In this document: positions 39,630 through 49,217 of the stretch, piece after piece
Layout of the letters: the number at the start of each line of letters is the position of its first letter
How positions within the stretch are numbered: the stretch's first letter is position 1
Assembly: GCA_026874595.1 (NCBI GenBank)
Contig: CM049317.1
Coordinates: 78,445,415-78,509,414 of the forward strand
Length of the DNA: 64,000 nt
Direction: 5' to 3'
Source of the DNA: Sipunculus nudus
Taxonomy: Eukaryota > Annelida > Sipuncula > Golfingiida > Sipunculidae
Translations under genes and position numbers: made by a program
The notes under the pieces: generated by a model
Told to the model about the DNA's origin: nothing
Seen by the model: only the letters and a program-made list of their open reading frames with translations
Database searches by the model: none

Positions 39630-40640
39630 ACCCAGCGAGCCAAAAATTGTTACCTTAACGTTGTGCTAACTGTCATGTTGTAGTTGGTAAAACGTTTTTC
39701 CTTTAACAGCAAAACAACGTGAATCAGGAAAGTTTTCTTGTTGTAATAATAACTTTTTTTCACAACAAACGTTTCCACACTGTTTACTCAACCTTACAAA
39801 AACGTTTAAAATGTTATCAGAACGTTTTGTTAACATTAAAAATATGTTTATTGTTCCCACAACAACCTGACAACGTTACCGTAACGCCGCAAAATGGTGA
39901 CCCAACGGCGTCTTGGAGAAGTTTTCACAACGCCATTAGAAGTACACTCATATGCCATCTTAGCAATGTTTCAGCGACATATTAAAGAATATGAAATGGA
40001 GCGTATCTGACGTTTCTGCAATGTTGTAAGGACGTGTTTAGCCCAAAATGGTTATCTCAACGTTGTACTTACTGTCGAGTTTTAGTTGGGAAAACGTTTT
40101 TCCTTTAACAGCAAAACATCGTGAATCAGGAAAGTTTTCTTGTAGTATTAATAACGTTTTTTTCACAACAAACGTTGCTACAATGTTTACTCAACCTTAC
40201 GAAAACGTTTAAAATGATATACAAACGTTTTGTTAACATTTAAAATGGATAATTTATTGTTCCTATAATAATCTAACGTTCCAACAATAATCTGACAACG
40301 TTACCTTAACGCCGCCAAATGGTGATCAAACAGGGTCTCGACGACGTTCTTACTATGGTTTTATCGGGTTCTGAAAGGATGTTTGGACATTTTGTAAACG
40401 TTTCCGTGGGAAACGATCCAGTCACATACAGGAAACATACAACGTTTTACATTAGTTTCCCACAAAACGTTATTGCAACGGCAAAGTGTGCAAAGTGGAA
40501 AGTTTTTTTTTAAAACAGTGTTACAATGTTTTCTCAAGAAAACATTTGAACGACGTTCACACAATACTGAACATGTTTCGACAACGTTCGCACCATGGTA
40601 CTTTCGGGTACTGCTGAAACGGGTAATCAAAGTTATTAGG
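39630..40640. repeat. AACGTT-rich 402-bp tandem element
   Basis: Two clear units share 'tttagttgg.aaaacgtttttcctttaacagcaaaac', 'gtgaatcaggaaagttttcttg', 'cacaacaaacgtt', 'gtttactcaaccttac' and 'aacgttttgttaacatt'. 'ctttaacagc' lies at 39701 and 40103, giving a period of 402 bp. A third, more diverged segment follows (about 40320-40640) with 'gtttccgtgggaaacgatccagtcac' and 'acaacgttcgcaccatgg'. Words built on AACGTT (itself palindromic) occur every 15-40 bp on both strands. No frame of useful length is conserved between the units. Confidence 0.85.
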
Positions 40641-41337
40641 GCGTATTAAAAGGAATACGATCCATTCACCTAACAGAAACATTTATACACAGGATTTAAC
40701 ATTAAAAACAACTTTTATTTAGTGTTTTTAGTTCTACAAATGATAAATGTAACAATATACTCCCTTAACACGTTCTCTCGAACTGGAACAAAATCCAATG
40801 ATTGTTATATTTTTTTTATTATTATAAATATCTGGTCAGCATCTGATACGGAAGTCTATATCACCATTCTGAATGTAATCAGTTCTACTTTACATTTAGG
40901 TCATAGTTTTTAAACATGAGAAACAAATGACCAATAGCCATGTAGATATAACAATCACATATAACGTAAGTGGCAAATGATACAGTGATAAATTCATAGT
41001 TCATGATGATTACATCCTTAACCGCCTTTTCTTTAATAGCTTCCCCTTTGCATAAGTACAATCACTTTACATATATGTCGCATATTACTGTAACTTAAGG
41101 TGCAACAATAAAAAGGTCATGATGTTGCATAAAATTGTTTGTAGGGCTAGTTATTAGGCTAACTATAAACATGGCCAACCATTACCCAAATGTAAATCAA
41201 AATAAGATTCTCTCGTGGAAACACCATTGGTATCATTTATGGATCATTTGGCGTGCCTCAAGTCCTCGGTGATATTTTAATTTTGTGGTCTTTGTTTTAA
41301 ATTCTTGATTAAATGTCCAAGATAAACAGAGAAAGGC
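40641..41337. other. AT-rich low-copy DNA, nothing recognised
   Basis: Apart from short frames of about 60 codons with AT-driven composition (for example near 40722-40913), I see no gene, RNA fold or repeat in this stretch. Confidence 0.55.
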
Positions 41338-41469
41338 TCAGTCATCTTCTTCCTGGCTGTCATCTTGTCCCCTTAAGAACTTCTGTGTCCTCCCAGGGAA
41401 GGATTGCCATCTTCTCAATCTGTGAAGTAACATTATCATATTGATGTTTTTTCCATCCAAGAAACACAC
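41338..41469 (-). CDS. Candidate 3'-terminal exon, unidentified protein
   Basis: On the minus strand an open frame of 43 codons runs from a possible splice acceptor ('ccagatag|GTGTG', 41469) to a TGA stop at 41338-41340. The end is strongly hydrophilic and acidic (LRGQDDSQEEDD-stop), preceded by the basic/aromatic stretch RLRRWQSFPGRTQKF. A shorter alternative exon would start at 41419 after 'ttacttcacag'. No family is recognised. I see no upstream exon that must join to it and no polyadenylation signal that settles the matter. A 43-codon frame can occur by chance, so this is a hint only. Unlike the rest of the region, it lies outside any repeat I can identify. Confidence 0.2.
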   Translation of the reverse strand: MCFLDGKNINMIMLLHRLRRWQSFPGRTQKFLRGQDDSQEEDD

Positions 41470-42239
41470 CTATCTGGACTATCTGATGCATTAGAATCAA
41501 TGATACTCATAACAAATGACACATAGGTCATGACACTCACCGTACTAAGCATGACCAATGACAACAGAGGCTGACATTCACAACTTTCAGTTAAACTTTT
41601 GAAGGACTTGTTTGTCAACATTAAACTTTGCAAATGACTAAAATATATAGGTCTGAATAAGATATAGTTACCTGATGGCTGGTGCACACAACTATTTTAC
41701 TGTTGAATTAACAGGAGCCGCACCTTTGGCCGGGCCTGACTGATACCAGTCAGTCTTGAAAGGACAATTAACCATGCCAAAGTGAAAAAAATAACGTTGC
41801 TAACAGATAAACATAAAAACAAATGCTGGCAACAAGAGCCCCTTAAATGTAAATAATACGCATGTTGTGTATCTGGTGACCTCTGTTCTCTTTAATATGC
41901 ATGGATTTCGATGGAAATCGAACTAAGGGGGGATATTTAATTGATTAACATTTCTGATGAGTTTTATCAAAATCCTTTATATTCTTCTTTAGTTATCTTG
42001 GTGACTCCACAAAGTAGCCTAGTGACCAGTGACCTTATTAAATTTGCGTGGATGTTGCCCATAATCAAATTAGGGTGAGATAATCAGTTGGTAAGTAGTT
42101 ATGGTTAGTAATGGTGAAAATCCATCAAAGCCCTTGTAAGTTACCATAGTGGCACTTATAGTAAACTGAAGGATGGTGGGTATACCATAATACTCCTGTC
42201 ATATGACAGACATTTGAAAACATATCTCCCGCTTGGCAG
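41470..42239. other. Low-copy DNA, nothing firm
   Basis: On the minus strand around 41700-41785 there are two overlapping short frames. One ends '...TDWYQSGPAKGAAPVN.TVK-stop', the other holds a hydrophobic FFTLAWLIVL run. Neither has a family match I recognise. Nothing else in the stretch is supported. Confidence 0.45.
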
Positions 42240-43265
42240 ACTGAAGTAAACTGGGGACCCATGGGTCTCGACACAGTCCTGTGTCCTTAACCAATGACCT
42301 TTTGACGTAAAATCTGAGAACTTATTATCCTTGAACTACAGCATTTAGATTATTGTAACAATCTTTAAAAAAAATTGGGTCCAGTGACCTTGACCCCTGA
42401 CCAGGTAACCTCAAATCTACAGAATCTACAAGTAAGCCATATATGAAAGATGGAAAGATTGGGATGAAAAGTTTGATTTACAGTGCATCTACATCTTTTT
42501 AAAGATGTAGCTCCTGTGACCTTCCCCTTTGATCTCTGGACCCTGAAAATCAAAATGATCCCTACTTAAGTGGTGGGTCATTATTAATTAAGTGTCAATC
42601 CAAAGCAGAATTATCATCCATAAACTAATTTGTGAATGGATGGGCCCTGTGACCTTTGACCCTATGACCCCAAAATCAAATAAAATATTCCCCTATTGGC
42701 AGGTGAGCATTATCTTGAGGATGGAAGGTTTGTAAAAAGTTTGAAATGCATACACATTCATTTTAAAGAAATGGTCCTGTAACCTTGACCTTTGAACCAA
42801 AAAATCGACAGGTTTTTTCTTTAGTGGTGAGCCATATATAAGTTAAGTTTGAAACCATAGTGTCAAACTAAAATGGAGTTATCATCGAGAAACTAATTTT
42901 TGAACAGATGGCCCCTGTGACCTTGACCTTTGACCTTTTGTTCCCAAATTCATTTATGGTCTCCCCATACTGGCAAGTCAGCTAAATGCACAAGATGGAA
43001 AGTTTGGGATGAAAAGCTTGGCTTAAAATGCAGCCATAAACTTTTTAAATAAGGGAGTCCTGTGACCTTGACCTCTGACCTCATGACCCAAATATCAGAG
43101 AGCTTCTTGCTTTAGTGGTGGGCCATATGTAAGTCAAGTTTAAAATCCATGTGTCAATCCAACCTGCAGTTATCATCTAAAAACAATTTGTGTGGATGGA
43201 CGAATAGACAGACAGACAAACAAACAGACAGAGAGACCAGGTGATTACTATAGGGCATCTACTTG
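42240..43265 (+). repeat. GACCTTTGACC-rich degenerate tandem, about 135-bp unit
   Basis: The core 'cctgtgaccttgacctttgacc' or a variant recurs at 42384, 42516, 42649, 42779, 42917 and 43062, spaced 132, 133, 130, 138 and 145 bp. Between cores the same phrases return: 'tggtgggccatatgtaagt', 'gtgtcaatcca', 'ttatcat.caaaaac', 'gatggaaagtttgggatgaaaagc' and 'ctttttaaa'. The last unit ends in 'gtggatggacgaatagacagacagac' followed by 'attactatagggcatctacttgtgatc'. That tail resembles ends of older repeat families elsewhere in this window. No coding frame is conserved. A few relic cores also lie at 47345 and 47715. Confidence 0.85.
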
Positions 43266-43384
43266 TGATCAATAAACACACACGGTTTTGGGACACTAGA
43301 TGAAATCACAGCTGAGAAACTGACATGATTGTTGTTATTTTATGGTAAAACAATTAGAAAAATTTACGTTAAAATAAGAAAGAA

Positions 43385-43700
43385 TGCAGGTGGCGCCACC
43401 ACTTTCGGAAACTGACAAAACTAGTCATGGTCAATATTCAAGGCAAGATTCATGACAATCCATGCATTGATTATTAAGATATTACAGGTTTTGTATCAAA
43501 TTTTTTATTATTCTGGGGGGTAATTTTCAAGGCCCATAGCTCGGAGGAACCATGCCACATTGACCTTATTTCAGGTTTCCAAGGAGTTTTTTATTGACCT
43601 CCCTGGATGATCACTTAAAAGTTTCTAGGTCCAGCAGTTACGATTTATGCCCTGCTAACGGACGCCCAGACTCCCAAACGCGCCATTCCTATTCCTGTTG
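43385..43700 (+). repeat. Single copy of the 3.5-kb repeat family, inverted relative to it
   Basis: 'gcaggtggcgccaccact', 'tattacaggttttg', 'attattctggggggtaattttcaaggcccatagctcgga', 'atttcaggtttccaaggag' and 'cctccctggatgat' reproduce, on the opposite strand, the ordered blocks of the units at 3490-4428. The copy ends near 'ctgctaacggacgcccag...cagtcagctacgct', a tail like that of the 46.5-kb family. Confidence 0.75.
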
Positions 43701-45159
43701 ACTTACAGTCAGCTACGCTAAAAAAACTTTCAGAAGGGTTGGCACCACTGGAATGACACACTAGATACAGCTATCATAAATCAACACACATAACTAAACT
43801 CCATGATATTGAGTATCAGTATTAATGGGAATTTCATGATTTGTATGAATTTTTACTCAAATTACTAGCATAATTGATGAAAAGGAACAATCACAGCATT
43901 ACTAGTTTTATTGAACTCTTTAAAACCATTCATGATCAATTTGCAAACAAAGTTTCAAGAGAATAAATTAACCCTTTTTTGAAAATGACATGAATGAGAC
44001 TACTTTAAAAATAGCAAACTATAACAAGGGACCCATGGGTCACGAAGCTCAGCTTAAGTTTGAAATTTTTGCTAATGCAAAATATTCTATTTTAATGTTT
44101 TTCATTTATATAAGCATATGAGAAGCTGAGAGGAAAGAGTCCCTCCTACTCGGTTATAGTAAAGTCCTAAATATATGATTGCAAACTAATACTCTGACAA
44201 GACTGTCATGAAGAAAAACAGTAAAAGTTTTGAGATACTGTGATGCATATGAAAAATTTACAGATGGACAGGCTAGTGGACAGAATGGACTAATACCTTT
44301 ATTTCACTTTCAAGGGAATAATGCATTTAAGTTTATATATAAGCCTATTATTTAAGCATATCCACTTTTTCTATTAAAATAGTATATGATTATTTTTTTT
44401 TCATTTACAAGTTTTATAAATTTGTATTAAAAACACTGAAAATATAAGTTAAAATATTAGAATTCTAAGTTGCAATCATTATATATCCAAAGTGTAGCTC
44501 ATATTCGGTCATATTATGCATACATATATATTTTTATTATTTTTAAATCACAAATGTTTAAACTGAATTTAAAAGAAAATAATGCCACAACATGCAATCT
44601 ACAAGATTATTCCTTAAATCACTTTAAAAAAGTTTTGCACATTGGAGTTTTCAGTACATGCTTAATCTTATTCACTGAAATAAAATAAAAGATTCAGTTA
44701 ATTTGGTAAAATAAAAACATCTTTTCAAATAAAGTATACACATTGTTGGTTGAATGAGGGACAAACAATATCATTATGTTAATTATAATCTAAGCTATAA
44801 GTTATTACTGGAATTAATAGTCAATTTCACACCTGGTGAAGTTTTTACTCTTCTCAAGTAAGGAAATGCTTATCTGATGAACATCCACACTTTCATAGCA
44901 ATACATCACTTTGTGGACACAATTAAATGTGCACTTTAACCCTGGTGGTAAATACAAAATCTAAAATGTAGCACTGCATAGCCAAGAATAAAATGAAATA
45001 CAGAAAATTATAACATTCATCTAGTTAATGCAGCATCTGGGGGGGTGCAGGGCAGAGGGGAAGCCTGCTAGTAGTGGCCAAGCTGAGCCAAGGCAAGCTG
45101 CCTGGGGTGGGTTACATAATGCAAGTGAAGGCTGTACTACTAGGTGGGCTAGATGTAAA
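43701..45159. other. AT-rich low-copy DNA
   Basis: Long A/T runs and short frames only (for example 44470-44688). The small GC-rich patch at 45035-45110 ('ctgggggggtgcagggcagagg') is the 5' part of the next repeat family. It creates a 62-codon proline/leucine-rich frame on the minus strand that I do not believe is coding. Confidence 0.5.
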
Positions 45160-46590
45160 CAACACTTGACATGGTGTATGAAAACTTGAATAAAAGCTAC
45201 TCTTATCAATCAATTCCTTTAAAATTTCAGATTTTAAAAGATTAAATCCTTATGTATATATACTGTGAAAATTAAATCAACAATGTTTACAGGGAAAAAA
45301 TGTGCCATTGTCAAAGTTTGACAATATTTAAGGTATTGATTTTTTATTTATGCTAATAACTTGAAACATTTGCAAAATTCAGATCTAATTTTGGATAAAC
45401 AATTGAATCTTGATAAAATAAAGTTAGATTCCTGAAAAAAAAGTCTCCAGCTTCAGCATTCTCATCTTAGGTAAGTAAATATATTTCTTGATTTTTTAAA
45501 AAGTGCATTATGTTTGGGCCCATAACTTAAAAAAAATACGCAATACTGACATCATTTCTGGCATGTGCATAGCCAATGTATAGAAAAATATGTATATTAT
45601 ATATGATCAAAGTCAGATCAGTGGTTTTGATATTAGGCAGTCTTAAAGTGTAACAATGGGTTTTTAATGGAAAAAATGAAGTTTTTCATTAATATCTCGA
45701 AGGAATTAAGTCCTAGGTACCAAATTTTTGGCATGATAGGGTATTTTGGAGACATCAAACTGTATGCCAAATTTAAGGAACTTAGAGCTGAAGCTCGGGA
45801 GCTAAGCTCTAGCAAGCTGCATAAAACTAGCATGATGTAAACAAAATGTGACATTGTGCTTGAAAACTTGAATAAAATCTACAGTTTTTGATCATGGTTT
45901 CACATTTTTGGTGTTAACAGTTGAAATGCTAATAAAAACATGCTTTGAAAATTAAATCCACAGCAGTTACAGGAAAACAACGTGCCGTGGTCAAAGTTGG
46001 GCAAAATTTAAGGTACCAATTTTTTATTTTTGCTAATATTTTAAAAAATTTAAAAGATTTTGATCTAATTTTTGGTATACAATTTAATTTTGATTAATAA
46101 AAGTAATATTACTGGAAAAAAGTGCTTAGCTTTAACAAGTTTTGTGTTAAGTGATTTGTGTTAAGTAAATTTTTTTTCCTGATTATTTACAAAATGCATT
46201 ATGTTTGGGCCCATAACTTTTTTAAATTATATAATACAGACCTAATATCTGGCATGTACATAGGAACTATATAAAGGATTATTCATGGTAAATATGAGGA
46301 AAAACAGATGAGTGGTTTTGATATTAGGCAGTCCTGAAGTGTGAAAATAGGTATTTAATAAAAAATTGAGGTTTTTCCTTAATTTCTCAAAGGAACGAAG
46401 TCACAAAGACCCAGTTTTTAGCTTGGTAGGAGATCTTGGGGTCATCTAACATTATGCTGAATTTTGGATTCCTAGGTCTAACGGTTTCAAAACGTGCCAC
46501 ATCTACGGACGGACGGACGGCAAGACAGAAGGACGGACGACGGACAATGGACCACGACTATAGCTCAGATGATTTATAGTCAGCTGAGCT
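45160..46590 (+). repeat. Duplicated repeat family, about 690-bp unit, with GGAC-rich tail
   Basis: The block 'gatgtaaac...tgacat.gtg..tgaaaacttgaataaaa.ctac' occurs near 45150-45200 and again near 45836-45888. Downstream in both units follow 'gaaaattaaatc.aca', 'aggaaaa.aa.gtgcc.tggtcaaagtt', 'taaggta', 'tttttatttttgctaat', 'gcattatgtttgggcccataact' (45505 and 46195) and 'agtggttttgatattaggcagtc' (45620 and 46310). The second unit ends with the tail 'acggacggacggacggcaagac...ctatagctcagatgatttatagtcagctgagctaaaaa'. Divergence is moderate. No frame is conserved. Confidence 0.85.
46500..46545. repeat. (GGAC)n tail tract
   Basis: Imperfect 'ggacggacggacgg...ggacggacgacggac' at the 3' end of the 690-bp family, just before 'aatggaccacgactatagctc'. 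Like the ACAG tracts, it marks the end of a dispersed repeat. Confidence 0.8.
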
Positions 46591-47381
46591 AAAAAGGCAT
46601 ACAAAACATAACCAGTCTATATCAACTGATAAATCTCTCTATAATCAATACACATGCAACATTGTAGGGTTATACAGTTATTCAGTGCAGATAATCTGAC
46701 ACAGTTGATATATTTTGGTAGTTTGGAATGTATGAAAAATATGAAAAATGTTAAAATATAGGTGGCACCACTAGCCTCATTCACCTGATGGCACTTAATA
46801 TGGTCAAGTAGAATGCTGGACAAGTAATACAAGTAATCATAGGGCCATAAAATAAGTGAGGCATGGAATGACTCCAGGAGTAAAAGCCCTTCTGTGAACT
46901 GGGTTCCAGTACTTAGAAAAATAACCTTTAACTAGTAAATTATCCACTGGTGTAATCCCATACTGCAACAGTTTATTACACTGATTAACTATGGAGTAGA
47001 AGGTCATTAATTTGAACCAGATGGTTGTTTGAGCATGTTGCAACAATGATAGATAAATAGGTGGCACCACTGATCTCTAAAAAAGACAAGTCAGTATGAC
47101 AGGAATGCCCCAAAAATCTGTCAATCTTTTTCAGCCAATCATATCCTGAAAAATCAGGTCAGTATCTGGAGGCATTGCACAGAAAAGTGCATGAATATGA
47201 ATATTTCTTGAAAGTTTATATTTTTCATTAAATGTTTCAAGTTAAAAAGCTGCCAAAATCCTCATAAGTAGACAGGCCAACCACACAACAAAAACAAGTC
47301 TGAGGACAACAAGGCTTGCCAGTTTGGGACATTAAGAAAATCCTCGACCTTTAACCCCCAAATTATATGTGGGACTCCTAT

Positions 47382-47385
<4 letters not shown>
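46591..47385. other. Low-copy DNA with two 'aggtggcaccact' relics
   Basis: The short phrase 'ataggtggcaccact' occurs at about 46758 and again at about 47049. It matches the conserved 'aggtggcgccaccact' end of the 43.4-kb family copy, so each is probably the remnant of a diverged unit about 290 bp long. No gene is seen. Confidence 0.5.

Positions 47386-47436
<51 letters not shown>
47386..47436. repeat. (AT)n dinucleotide tract, about 50 bp
   Basis: Uninterrupted alternating AT/TA following 'ctatacaat' and ending in 'gaaatatgaaagc'. Perfectly self-complementary, so able to extrude as a cruciform and prone to length polymorphism. Confidence 0.97.
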
Positions 47437-47443
<7 letters not shown>

Positions 47444-48517
47444 GAAAGCTATATGGTGAGTGGTTGTTGAGTTATAAAGAGTTATCCCTAAACTTTAACC
47501 TGAGATGGGTTTGGTTTTGTACACAGTTTGTTCTGAATTGCTAATTACCTGCCCAGAAATTAAAATACGGGGAACCTTTAATAGCTGTGCTGGGTATTGT
47601 CACTGTACATCTTTTAATAGCTGTGCTGGATATTGTCCTGTATATCAGTCTACTAAGTTTAATTGAAATACCTTCATCACCAAATTGAGCAATGAGCGTT
47701 ACAAAGTTGCACTTGTTCATGAACAATCAGGGCCTGTTACCCTGATCCTTTGATCCATAATCCCCTAATTTGTACAAATTGTATTATTACTGGCCCTAAA
47801 ATTAAAATATGGTAAAATCTTTTAATAGCTGTGGCAGGTATTTGTCATTGTACATCAGTGTTCAATTTGGCTGGACTGTTTCAGAGAAGATTTTAAAGGT
47901 TTTTTTTTAGCTTTTTCCTTTTAAAATCTAGGTAAATGCAGATGGCAAAAAAATAAGCAAAATCCGATAGTGTTTTAGATGACAAAATATTTGCATAAAA
48001 TTTGGAGATGCTAGCTCCAACAGTTTTGAGACAGCATGGTTTAAATTACAGACGGTGGCGGACAGATGATGCTGCAACATAGCATAAGCTCACAGGTTCG
48101 CTGACAAACACACCTTTCAACCTCATTTCTTTACTGACCATAAAATATATATATATACAGATTTATGTACAGGGTTATAGCTAGATAAATTTGAGTGCAG
48201 ACTAAATTTATGGAAACTTGCAAATAGAGGTGGTCCGCGCCGTATCAGTATATATGAGCCGTATCTCTGAGTTGTTCTATATGTTATAACTGATTTTTAT
48301 TGATTATTTTGGCTTTTGATTGATTCATTTTTGTAAACGTCCTGATGAGGTACAAATTTTAATGCAGTTTCGGGTAATAAAGTTTCCAATAAAGTTATCC
48401 AATGTTTTTACTGCTCGTAGCTGTTTTTTGATGATCTTGAAGATCTTTTGTGGTGGTCAGTGGGTTGCAAAGGCCGGCAGTTGCCCATCACAGCTTACCC
48501 CACTGGCATGGCTTTTA

Positions 48518-48519
<2 letters not shown>
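47437..48519. other. Low-copy DNA with relic repeat cores
   Basis: A diverged internal duplication is visible: 'ttttaatagctgtgctgg.tattgtc' occurs near 47577, 47610 and 47819. A relic 'gttaccctgatcctttgatcc' near 47725 resembles the GACCTTTGACC family. Frames such as 48320-48712 run through the next (TA)n tract (giving an Ile-Tyr repeat) and are not credible genes. Confidence 0.5.

Positions 48520-48572
<53 letters not shown>
48520..48572. repeat. (TA)n dinucleotide tract, about 52 bp
   Basis: Perfect alternating TA between 'gcttttacca' and 'ctgattgtggc'. It is the second of two long perfect AT tracts about 1.1 kb apart. Confidence 0.97.
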
Positions 48573-48573
<1 letters not shown>

Positions 48574-49217
48574 TGATTGTGGCAAAGACCATAGGAATTG
48601 TAAATTAATTTACAATAAACATGACAAAGATTATTTAAGCCCAACACATATTACCTCAGGCTTTGCATTAGACATGTTTGTAATTTATGTAGTTCTTTTA
48701 CAAATACACTGAAATTAACTTAAATAATAAGATGTATATCATCAAAATCACCAACATTTATGGTTATGATAAAATCATCAGTGAAGAAATCAAGGAATAT
48801 CAAAATGAAAAAAAATTTAATTCTGTATACTTTTGCACGGTCTTAATCTTACCAGTGGCTTAACAATGATTTCCTTAAAAAGGCCAAATAATAACAGATT
48901 GACAATAATTGACAGTAGTGCTGGGACAATATGAGTTTTTCATATCATGACAAAAGTATAAAGTTTATCACAATATGTCATGATAGCATGATGTTATTAT
49001 CAGTATTTCATTTTTCAGTTTTAAGCAAGAAAAGCCAAAAAACTAGAATTGCTTTGTTTTTGTGTTGCATAAACAGATATATGTTTCCTCCTATGGGCCA
49101 TCCCAAAACATTAGGTGTAAAATATGCACTATCTAAAAACAATGATTGAGATAGGCGGGGAACTGCCGGTTTTCGCTAGCGGCCTGTAGTTAAGCTTATG
49201 GGACTTTTCGGATTTCC
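48573..49217. other. AT-rich DNA leading into SatB
   Basis: No gene or repeat recognised. Composition changes abruptly near 49150, where 'gaactgccggttttcgctagcggcc' begins a GC-richer stretch of about 70 bp that joins the satellite. Confidence 0.5.

Noticed and set aside
41700-41785. Two overlapping short minus-strand frames (one with a hydrophobic run)
   Set aside because: Both are under 35 codons, with competing frames and a donor-like GTAAC placed after the stop. Not enough to call an exon.
45021-45209. 62-codon Pro/Leu/Cys-rich minus-strand frame
   Set aside because: It lies in the GC-rich edge of the 690-bp repeat family, and the frame is not kept in the second unit.
48320-48712. 130-codon plus-strand frame
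   Set aside because: About 17 codons are translated (TA)n, and the rest shows no family features.
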